A stretch of 11,677 nucleotides of DNA. Origin: Clostridiaceae bacterium (lineage in GTDB: Bacteria; Bacillota; Clostridia; Monoglobales; Firm-18). The translations under genes were made by a program, and so were the position numbers. The DNA lies in contig JAAZFB010000248.1 in assembly GCA_012511915.1 (NCBI GenBank), positions 1 to 11,677 on the forward strand. Reading direction: 5' to 3'. Below the pieces are notes generated by a model. The model was not told the origin of the DNA, searched no databases, and worked only from the letters and a program-made list of their open reading frames with translations. Positions 6,359 to 11,677 of this stretch are shown in pieces; position 1 is the stretch's first letter; the number at the start of each line of letters is the position of its first letter.

Positions 6359-7592
6359 ACTTTTTAAACAGTAAGGATGCATTATGTCCGCCAAAACCAA
6401 GCGAATTGCTTAGCGCAAACTCAACCGGTTTATTTACTGCGGTATTTGGCGTGTAATTTAAATCAATATCTTTATCCGGCTCTAAATAATTTATGGTGGG
6501 CGGAATTATTCCGTTTTTTATTGTCATTACACAAGCGATTGCCTCAACAGCACCCGCTGCACCGAGCAAATGCCCGGTCATGGATTTTGTCGAGGAAATA
6601 TTTACTATATCTGCCGTGGCGCCAAAAGCTTTTTTTATTGCAATTGTCTCATACAAATCGTTAAGCGGTGTGCCGGTGCCATGGGCGTTTATATAATCAA
6701 TCTGTTCGGGCGTAATATCTGCTTCGTCCAAAGCGTTTGTCATTGCCCTTGCGGCACTGATCCCTTGTGGGTCCGGACTGGTAATATGATAGGCATCAGC
6801 AGTTGCGCCATAGCCACATGTTTCTTCAATTATCGTAGAATTCCTTGTCTTTGCGCTTTCTTCACTTTCCAATACAAGTATTCCCGCACCCTCACCCATA
6901 ACAAATCCGTCCCTACGCTTATCAAAAGGTAAGCTTGCCGCATTCGGATTGTCAGATACGCAAAGAGCTGTCATGTTAGTAAAACCTGTAACGGAAAAGG
7001 GGGTGATTGCGGCTTCTGCCCCACCGGTAATAACAATATCCAAATAACCGTTCTTTATTTGGCGGAAAGCCTCTCCGATTGCGCTGGCACCGGAGGTACA
7101 GGCTGTAACTGTACAGAAATTTGCACCTTTGAATTTGTACTTAATTGAAATCATACCGGCTGCCATGTTACTTATCATCATGGGTATAAAAAGCGGTGAT
7201 ACCCGTCCTGGGCCTTGTTCTATATATTTATTATGCTCAGTTTCGTATGTGTTCATTCCGCCTACACCACTGCTGACGATTACGCCGCAACGGTATGGGT
7301 CTTGTTGTTCCGGTACTAGCCTGCTTGAAGATATTGCTTGTTCTGCTGCGGCAACTGCAAAATGACAGTATCTGTCCATTCTTCGTGCTTCTTTTTTATC
7401 AAGATAGTCGTTTACATTAAAATCTTTTACTTCTGCAGCAAGCTTTACTTTATTGGTTGACGCATCAAAATGTGTTATAAAATCGATCCCATTTTTTCCG
7501 TCAGTAAGGTTTTTGTAAAAGTGAGTAACATCATTCCCCACAGGCGATATAACGCCCATGCCGGTAATAAAAACCCTGCTTTGTTTTCTCAT
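6348..7592 (-). CDS. fabF: 3-oxoacyl-ACP synthase II (beta-ketoacyl-ACP synthase II)
   Basis: FabF condenses malonyl-ACP with the growing acyl-ACP, the elongating step of fatty acid synthesis. The 414-residue thiolase-fold protein begins [16 protein letters not shown] (6-21) and has the Cys-His-His triad: Cys165 in [13 protein letters not shown], His304 in [12 protein letters not shown], and His341 in [15 protein letters not shown]. The family C-terminus [13 protein letters not shown] (395-407) is present. The ATG at 7590-7592 overlaps the fabG TGA by four bases (ATGA) and has an AGGGGGA SD about 8 nt upstream, suggesting translational coupling. It closes the first block of tightly overlapping genes before the spacer to accB. 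Confidence 0.97.
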   Translation of the reverse strand: MRKQSRVFITGMGVISPVGNDVTHFYKNLTDGKNGIDFITHFDASTNKVKLAAEVKDFNVNDYLDKKEARRMDRYCHFAVAAAEQAISSSRLVPEQQDPYRCGVIVSSGVGGMNTYETEHNKYIEQGPGRVSPLFIPMMISNMAAGMISIKYKFKGANFCTVTACTSGASAIGEAFRQIKNGYLDIVITGGAEAAITPFSVTGFTNMTALCVSDNPNAASLPFDKRRDGFVMGEGAGILVLESEESAKTRNSTIIEETCGYGATADAYHITSPDPQGISAARAMTNALDEADITPEQIDYINAHGTGTPLNDLYETIAIKKAFGATADIVNISSTKSMTGHLLGAAGAVEAIACVMTIKNGIIPPTINYLEPDKDIDLNYTPNTAVNKPVEFALSNSLGFGGHNASLLFKKCVE

Positions 7593-8317
7593 ATAGAAAT
7601 TCCCCCTGATATTTCTATTGTTTGTCCGGTAATATATGAAGCATCATCTGAGGCGAGAAAAGCAACAGCTTTTGCAACCTCTTCCGGCGTACCGAACCTT
7701 TTTAAAGCTATTGCCGACAGTGCAGCGGTTTTAAAAGTTTCAGGCAGGCTTTGTGTCATATCTGTCTCGATGAACCCCGGGGCGACTGCATTAACCGTTA
7801 TCCCGCGTTGACCGACTTCTTTAGCAAGTGCCTTTGTAAAGCCTATTATACCTGCCTTTGCAGATGAATAATTAACCTGACCGATATTACCGTACAGTCC
7901 CGCTACCGATGAAATGTTTATAATACGCCCGTAACGTCTTTTTATCATAGCTGTAATTACAAGTTTTGATAGGTTATAGACACTTTTTAAGTTCGTGAAG
8001 TATACATTGTCAAACTGCTCTTCGCTCATTCTCATTAAGAGAGTATCTGCGGTAATGCCCGCATTATTAACTAATACATCCACTGCACCAAGTCGTTTTT
8101 CAATATTTTCTATCATCTGCCTACAAGCATTAAAATCAGAGACATCGCATTGAAATATTTCGGCGCAAATGCCGTTTTGTATGCATTTTTCTGCTGTTTG
8201 TTGTGCCGCTTGCTCATTTCCGCAATAATTAATTGCAACATTAAAACCGCAGTTTGACAGCTCAATTGCTATAGCACGCCCTATACCGCGGGAAGAACCC
8301 GTAACCAAAGCTGTCAT
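7589..8317 (-). CDS. fabG: 3-oxoacyl-ACP reductase
   Basis: FabG reduces 3-oxoacyl-ACP to (3R)-hydroxyacyl-ACP with NADPH. The 242-residue short-chain dehydrogenase has the cofactor motif TGSSRGIG (6-13), VLVNNAGIT (81-89), and the Ser-Tyr-Lys catalytic set: Ser137 in INISSVAG, Tyr150 and Lys154 in VNYSSAKAG. It ends with the family TGQTIEISGGI. The ATG at 8315-8317 overlaps the fabK TGA by four bases and has a strong GGAGG SD 6 nt upstream inside the fabK tail. The same frame stays open upstream for 27 codons, but that stretch reads through the fabK end and does not belong to the family. fabF overlaps its own stop in the same way. Confidence 0.97.
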   Translation of the reverse strand: MTALVTGSSRGIGRAIAIELSNCGFNVAINYCGNEQAAQQTAEKCIQNGICAEIFQCDVSDFNACRQMIENIEKRLGAVDVLVNNAGITADTLLMRMSEEQFDNVYFTNLKSVYNLSKLVITAMIKRRYGRIINISSVAGLYGNIGQVNYSSAKAGIIGFTKALAKEVGQRGITVNAVAPGFIETDMTQSLPETFKTAALSAIALKRFGTPEEVAKAVAFLASDDASYITGQTIEISGGISI

Positions 8318-9264
8318 ATCCCACCTCCGAATTGTTTTGATTTTTCCGCTATTATCTTTTGTGTACGTATAACGATATCCTCGATAATTTCTTTGCATGG
8401 GCGTATGTTATGTATTAAACCCGCTATTTGCCCGGCCATAAAAGAGCCTTCGTCATAGCTGCCCTCTGTAACAGCGTTTTTAAGAGAACCCGTTGTCAGT
8501 TGTTCGAGTGTTTCGAAGCTTTCACCCTCTTTTTCCAATGCAATATAACGTCTGATTAAGGGCGATTTTAGGCAACGTACAGGATGACCGGTACTGCGCC
8601 CTGTTACAATTGTAGAAATATCTGATGCCTTTACAACCATTTCTTTATATTTGGGATGAATGTTACATTCGTCTGATGCTAAAAAGCAAGTACCGCATTG
8701 TATCCCCTGTGCGCCCAACATAAATGCAGCTGCCATGCCCTCGCCGCTTGCAATGCCGCCTGCTGCAATAACCGGTATTGTTACCGCTTTAACAATTTGG
8801 GGGATAAGGGTCATTGTAGTCAATTCGCCGATATGCCCGCCTGCCTCATTACCCTCTCCAATTACTGCGTCTGCCCCAAGCTTTTCCATCTTGACAGCTT
8901 GTGCAACAGAAGCTACGACCGGTATTACGGTAATATTGTTTTCTTTCCATTTTTCCATATATTTTTGTGGGCTACCTGCCCCGGTTGTAACTATTTTAAC
9001 ATTTTCTTCAACAACCAAATCCGCCAAATCCGGCGCAGAGGGGGATAAAAGCATAATGTTTAAGCCGAATTGTTTATCCGTCAGGGATCTAATTGCCCTT
9101 ATTTTTTCGCGTATTATTTCTTTTGGCGCATTGCCTCCCGCAATAAGCCCTAAACCGCCTGCGTTGGAAACGGCGCTTGCCAAGTGTTCGTCAGCTACCC
9201 ATGCCATTCCGCCTTGAATTATTGGGTATTTAATACCTAAAAGCTCTGTAATTTGTGTGTTCAA
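8314..9264 (-). CDS. fabK: Enoyl-ACP reductase II (FMN-dependent, FabK type)
   Basis: FabK reduces trans-2-enoyl-ACP to acyl-ACP with NAD(P)H and FMN, the last step of each elongation cycle, replacing the FabI of other bacteria. The 316-residue TIM-barrel flavoprotein has KYPIIQGGMAWVAD (12-25), SNAGGLGLIAGG (33-44), TTGAGSP (93-99), the AGGHIGELTT block (141-150) with His144, the FMN phosphate-binding AAGGIASGEG (167-176) and FMAGQIAGLI (275-284). The family resemblance to 2-nitropropane dioxygenases is general, but the FabK-specific blocks and the operon position settle the call. The start is TTG at 9262-9264. A strong AGGAGG lies unusually far upstream (about 12-13 nt) and sits inside the dyad described at 9263-9285. 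fabH ends 36 nt upstream. Confidence 0.95.
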   Translation of the reverse strand: MNTQITELLGIKYPIIQGGMAWVADEHLASAVSNAGGLGLIAGGNAPKEIIREKIRAIRSLTDKQFGLNIMLLSPSAPDLADLVVEENVKIVTTGAGSPQKYMEKWKENNITVIPVVASVAQAVKMEKLGADAVIGEGNEAGGHIGELTTMTLIPQIVKAVTIPVIAAGGIASGEGMAAAFMLGAQGIQCGTCFLASDECNIHPKYKEMVVKASDISTIVTGRSTGHPVRCLKSPLIRRYIALEKEGESFETLEQLTTGSLKNAVTEGSYDEGSFMAGQIAGLIHNIRPCKEIIEDIVIRTQKIIAEKSKQFGGGI

Positions 9265-9285
9265 CTTTATTATTAGACCTCCTAA
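9263..9285 (-). promoter_or_regulatory. TTAG-N5-CTAA dyad over the fabK ribosome-binding site
   Basis: On the transcribed strand TATTAG-GAGGT-CTAATA is a perfect 6-bp inverted repeat with a 5-nt centre, and the SD AGGAGG lies in its centre and left arm. As RNA it could fold into a small hairpin hiding the SD; as DNA it could be an operator. A 23-bp stretch here matches the fabH leader element (10298-10320) at 18 of 23 positions, including TCTAATAAT. In Streptococcus pneumoniae the FabT repressor acts both at the start of the cluster and at fabK, which is the same pair of places, though its known TTTGA/TCAAA-type site differs. Confidence 0.4.
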
Positions 9286-9300
9286 TACATCCTATTACTA

Positions 9301-10254
9301 TTACATACCAACCCATTGGAGTAATATTCCGGCATATGTAAGCCCACCGCCAAAACCGGTTAGAATTATTTTGTCCCCGTCTTTTAATAGACCTTTTTTA
9401 TTCATTTCATCAAGGCAAATGGGAATGCTTGCGCTGGAAGTGTTGCCGTATCTGTCAACATTAATATATGTTTTATCGCTGTCAATGCCAAGCTTTGAAG
9501 ATACGGTTGCAATAATTCTTTTGTTTGCCTGGTGTGGCACAAGATAAGCGATATCATCTGTTGATAAGTTGTTGTTAGATAAAAGTTGGGTTATAGTTTC
9601 GATGTTGACCCTTACCGCAAATTTGTACACCTCTTTACCATTCATTTGAATAAATTTATAATCTTCAAAAACACTTGCTTTTAATACATCACCTAAACCG
9701 CCCACGGCACAACATATGCTGTCCATAACACCTTTTGTATCGCCGGCACGGGCAATAACTGCGCCCGCACCGTCACCGAATAGAACACATGTTCGCCTGT
9801 CGGTGTAATCGGTAATGCGTGATAACATTTCGGATGCAACAATAAGTATCGTTTTTGCCCTGCCCGTTTTTATATACAGATCCGCTATGTCGAGGGCATA
9901 ACAGAATCCGCTGCATGCCGCATTTATATCAAAGCAAAATGCCGAATCTGCGCCAAATTCTTTTTGTACTAAACAGGACAAAGAGGGAGTAAGATAATCC
10001 GGTGTGATTGTCGCCGCAATTATAATATCTATTTCGTCCGGTGTTACCCCGGCGCTATCCATTGCTTTTTGTGAAGCTTTAATTGCCATGTAGGCTGTAG
10101 ATATGCCTTTGGCTATATGCCGCTCTTTGATACCGGTTCTTTCGGTTATCCATTCATCGGATGTATCCACCATCTTTTCTAAATCTTGATTAGTCAAAAC
10201 ATGTTGCGGCAAATAGCTGCCTGTACCTTTGATTTGAAGGTAAATTATGCTCAA
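9301..10254 (-). CDS. fabH: 3-oxoacyl-ACP synthase III (beta-ketoacyl-ACP synthase III)
   Basis: FabH starts fatty acid chains by condensing an acyl-CoA primer with malonyl-ACP. The 317-residue protein has the family length and the Cys-His-Asn triad: Cys114 in DINAACSGFCYAL, His241 in LVPHQANKRII, and Asn271 in YGNTSSASIP, with the C-terminal GFGGGLTYAG (300-309). Also typical are VDTSDEWITERTGI (29-42) and LFGDGAGA (158-165). The start is uncertain: TTG at 10252-10254 is the only common start codon near the family N-terminus, yet the SD AGGGAG abuts it with no spacer. ATA or ATT codons 6 and 9 nt after the SD would be better spaced. It is the first gene of the operon, with a leader of about 75 nt behind a consensus promoter. 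Confidence 0.95.
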   Translation of the reverse strand: MSIIYLQIKGTGSYLPQHVLTNQDLEKMVDTSDEWITERTGIKERHIAKGISTAYMAIKASQKAMDSAGVTPDEIDIIIAATITPDYLTPSLSCLVQKEFGADSAFCFDINAACSGFCYALDIADLYIKTGRAKTILIVASEMLSRITDYTDRRTCVLFGDGAGAVIARAGDTKGVMDSICCAVGGLGDVLKASVFEDYKFIQMNGKEVYKFAVRVNIETITQLLSNNNLSTDDIAYLVPHQANKRIIATVSSKLGIDSDKTYINVDRYGNTSSASIPICLDEMNKKGLLKDGDKIILTGFGGGLTYAGILLQWVGM

Positions 10255-10297
10255 CTCCCTTGTGTTTATTTTTTTTTATGTTATAATAAACTTAGAT

Positions 10298-10320
10298 AAT
10301 TTAATTATTAGAAATGCTAA
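10298..10320 (-). promoter_or_regulatory. TTAG-N5-CTAA element in the fabH leader, candidate operator
   Basis: TTAG-CATTT-CTAA on the minus strand begins about 10 nt after the expected fabH transcript start. Together with the following bases it forms a 23-bp stretch matching the one over the fabK ribosome-binding site (9263-9285) at 18 positions. It is AT-rich, so part of the match may be chance. A repressor bound here would block the fabH promoter. An adjoining palindrome ATAATT-T-AATTAT (10296-10308) overlaps it. Confidence 0.4.
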
Positions 10321-10355
10321 CTATTTTAATTTATTCATTATAATATGATTAGCAT
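10314..10355. repeat. Inverted repeat ATGCTAA / TTAGCAT bracketing the fabH -10 box
   Basis: ATGCTAA (10314-10320) and TTAGCAT (10349-10355) are perfect 7-bp inverted copies with 28 bp between them; centre-to-centre distance is 35 bp. One arm lies in the fabH promoter spacer and the other just after the transcript start, so the -10 box is enclosed. This arrangement could be a pair of regulator half-sites, or a long-range hairpin of little effect. No RNA spans both arms from the fabH promoter. Confidence 0.5.
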
Positions 10356-10365
10356 AAGATGTCAA
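10337..10365 (-). promoter_or_regulatory. Consensus sigma-A promoter of the fabH-accA operon
   Basis: The minus strand carries a perfect -35 TTGACA (10360-10365), a 17-bp spacer and a perfect -10 TATAAT (10337-10342). The start would be near 10330, giving a fabH leader of about 75 nt that is very A-rich just before the SD. A promoter this close to consensus implies high unrepressed activity and suits control by a repressor such as the linked MarR protein. Confidence 0.85.
10339..10344 (+). promoter_or_regulatory. Possible -10 box of fabD-fabT promoter
   Basis: ATTATAAT (10337-10344) is its own reverse complement, so TATAAT is present on both strands at almost the same place. A plus-strand promoter here would give fabD a leader of about 55 nt. 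No good -35 hexamer is seen 16-18 bp upstream; TATGAT (10344-10349) and another TATAAT (10282-10287, with a poor TTGTGT at 10260-10265) are alternatives. The assignment is tentative. Confidence 0.3.
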
Positions 10366-10407
10366 GGGGAAAAATGACGAACAATACTACTAATGAGGGT
10401 GTTTAAA

Positions 10408-11328
10408 TTGGAAAAGCGATGTTTTCTTTTTGAAGGGCAGGGAACACAACATACAGGCATGGGGAAGCAAATTTATAGTATGTTCCCAGAGGCAAAAGAA
10501 GTATTTGATATTGGCAGTGAAGTAACAAAGCTTGATTTGAAAAAGCTGTGTTTTGAAACCGAATTTGATGAATTGAGTAAAACCGACAAGGCACAATTAG
10601 CGGTGTTTACTGTTTCTATGGCTGTTTATAATGTTTTAAAGGCGAAAGACAAAATACCGGATATTTTTGCCGGATTTTCGCTTGGTGAATGCAGCGCCCT
10701 TTGTGCCGCAGGGGTTTTTGCCCTGACCGATGCTTTTCTGATTGTTAAAAAGCGCGGTGAATTAATGCACAGATGTGCATTAAACAAAAAAGGTGCAATG
10801 TATGCCATAATTGGGTTAGAAGATAGCTGTACAGAAGAAATATGCTCTGAAACAAAAGGGTATGTTATACCTGTGAATTATAATTGCCCATACCAGTTAG
10901 TTATTGCCGGCGACGATAAAAGCGTCGGGACTGCTGCCCAAAGATGTTTGGAAAAAGGCGCTAAAAGAGCAGTGCGGTTAGCGGTTGAGGGAGCCTTTCA
11001 TTCACGGCATATGGCAAAAGCCGCATCTGAGTTCCGGCAGTTTCTGACTATGTTTAAATCTGTTGCACCAATTGGTGAGGTATACTCAAATATTTACGGG
11101 GATAGGTTGACGGATTTTTCACATCTTAACGATTATCTTGCAGGGCATATGTTAAGTCCGGTGCGTTGGAAAAGGGAAATAGCTTGTATAAAAAACTCCC
11201 ATAACGATGTTATCTTTTATGAAATAGGCTGTGGCAACACACTTACGCAATTCAACCGTAGGATAGATAAAAATATAACAACGAAAAACTTATCTACCAC
11301 TGATTCAGTATTGGAGGTGTTAGGTTGA
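10408..11328 (+). CDS. fabD: Malonyl-CoA:ACP transacylase (ACP S-malonyltransferase)
   Basis: FabD moves malonyl from CoA to acyl carrier protein, supplying FabH and FabF. The 306-residue protein shows FLFEGQGTQHTGMG (6-19), the nucleophile elbow AGFSLGECSAL with Ser91, Arg116 in KKRGELM, and catalytic His198 in EGAFHSRHM. The usual first motif is FPGQG and the usual elbow GHSLGE; here a Glu replaces Pro and a Phe replaces His. The start is taken as TTG at 10408-10410: GAGGGTG lies 6 nt upstream and the protein then begins like the family. The in-frame ATG at 10393 would add five residues and has no SD. It is divergent from the rest of the pathway operon, and its TGA overlaps the next gene's TTG, so both are probably co-translated. 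Confidence 0.93.
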   Translation: MEKRCFLFEGQGTQHTGMGKQIYSMFPEAKEVFDIGSEVTKLDLKKLCFETEFDELSKTDKAQLAVFTVSMAVYNVLKAKDKIPDIFAGFSLGECSALCAAGVFALTDAFLIVKKRGELMHRCALNKKGAMYAIIGLEDSCTEEICSETKGYVIPVNYNCPYQLVIAGDDKSVGTAAQRCLEKGAKRAVRLAVEGAFHSRHMAKAASEFRQFLTMFKSVAPIGEVYSNIYGDRLTDFSHLNDYLAGHMLSPVRWKREIACIKNSHNDVIFYEIGCGNTLTQFNRRIDKNITTKNLSTTDSVLEVLG

Positions 11329-11677
11329 ATTCAAAACTTGTTGAGCAAATAAATCTCTTTTTGACTGAAATATTAAATAATATACACGCTTTTGAGCAAA
11401 AAAAACTCATCGAAACTGAAAGCAAACTGACGATAACCGAAATTCATGCTATTGAGCAAATCGGCTTACAGGGCGATAAAAAAATGACTGATGTTGCGGA
11501 CTCTTTGGGTATTACGCTTGCGACTATGACGGCGGTGGCGGACCGGCTTGAAAAAAAAGGGTGTATTGTAAGGTCGCGTTCTAAAACAGACAGGCGTATT
11601 GTTATACTTGCCCTAACCCGTTACGGTATCGTGGTGTTTAAATTGCATAAGCGGTTCCATGAACGAATGGTTAGCAA
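11325..11677 (+). CDS. MarR-family regulator, FabT-like (3' end outside window)
   Basis: The visible 117 residues form a winged-helix MarR protein: dimerisation helix (1-30), LTITEIHAIEQIG (35-47), recognition region MTDVADSLGITLATMTAVADRLEKKG (about 54-79, seen as MTDVADSLGI and TLATMTAVADRLEKKG), the wing RSRSKTDRRIVILALT (84-99) with its Asp-Arg-Arg, then KLHKRFHERMV. The LTITE.H.IE opening and H..FH..MV ending resemble FabT, the acyl-ACP-responsive repressor of fatty acid genes in lactic acid bacteria. The start is TTG at 11325-11327, overlapping the fabD TGA, with GGAGG 7 nt upstream. Its place beside fabD and opposite fabH supports control of this pathway, but other MarR functions cannot be excluded without the C-terminus, so no symbol is given. 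Confidence 0.85.
   Translation, partial: MNSKLVEQINLFLTEILNNIHAFEQKKLIETESKLTITEIHAIEQIGLQGDKKMTDVADSLGITLATMTAVADRLEKKGCIVRSRSKTDRRIVILALTRYGIVVFKLHKRFHERMVS

Noticed and set aside
8318..8398. N-terminal extension of fabG by 27 residues
   Set aside because: It runs through the fabK tail, while the ATG at 8315-8317 has a strong, well-spaced SD and gives the normal family N-terminus.
8660..9217. 185-codon open frame on the plus strand
   Set aside because: It lies antisense within fabK with low-complexity composition and no recognisable domain; fabK on the other strand is certain.
10393..10407. ATG at 10393 as the fabD start
   Set aside because: No SD precedes it, and GAGGGTG just after it is correctly placed for the TTG at 10408.
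10255..10407. Classical FabT (TTTGA/TCAAA) or FapR-type operator in the divergent region
   Set aside because: No such palindrome is present by eye; only the TTAG/CTAA-type dyads described above were found.
1..11677. A new defence, mobile or secondary-metabolism system
   Set aside because: Every substantial gene belongs to proline synthesis, fatty acid synthesis, a 2-oxoacid oxidoreductase or a MarR regulator; no transposase, integrase, CRISPR repeat, tRNA or toxin-antitoxin pair was seen.

Overview
The window is AT-rich, densely packed, chromosomal housekeeping DNA. It looks like a strictly anaerobic, low-GC Gram-positive bacterium, most likely a Clostridia-type Firmicute. Reasons: Shine-Dalgarno (SD) sequences are strong and purine-rich, many starts are TTG or GTG, the enoyl-ACP reductase is FabK, the glutamate 5-kinase and AccA are short forms, and the left edge holds the tail of a 2-oxoacid:acceptor (ferredoxin-type) oxidoreductase subunit. 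No mobile element, CRISPR array, tRNA or rRNA was seen.

Layout, left to right. (1) 2-217, plus strand: C-terminal end of a 2-oxoacid oxidoreductase gamma-type subunit. It runs head-on into proA and overlaps its end by 13 bp. (2) 205-2244, minus strand: proB-proA, the first two steps of proline synthesis, behind a good sigma-A-type promoter at 2312-2339. (3) 2353-10254, minus strand: a nine-gene type II fatty acid synthesis operon. In transcription order it is fabH, fabK, fabG, fabF, accB, fabZ, accC, accD, accA. Its promoter matches the sigma-A consensus exactly (10337-10365). (4) 10408-11677, plus strand, divergent: fabD, then a MarR-family regulator resembling FabT, cut by the window edge.

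Together the genes make malonyl-CoA (accA-D), load it onto acyl carrier protein (fabD), start chains (fabH) and elongate them (fabF, fabG, fabZ, fabK). The gene order is that of the Streptococcus/Enterococcus FASII cluster, with two differences: no acpP between fabH and fabK, and fabD moved out to sit with the regulator gene on the other strand.

This is mostly a well-known system. The points most worth a second look are an AccD whose N-terminal zinc ribbon is missing; a 23-bp sequence shared by the fabH leader and the fabK ribosome-binding region, which are candidate operators for the linked regulator; a repeat and hairpin element between fabF and accB; and a possible terminator inside the last codons of accA. 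No stretch of 300 bases without a gene exists. The longest gaps are 10255-10407, 2245-2352, 5289-5392 and 6256-6347, each described below.
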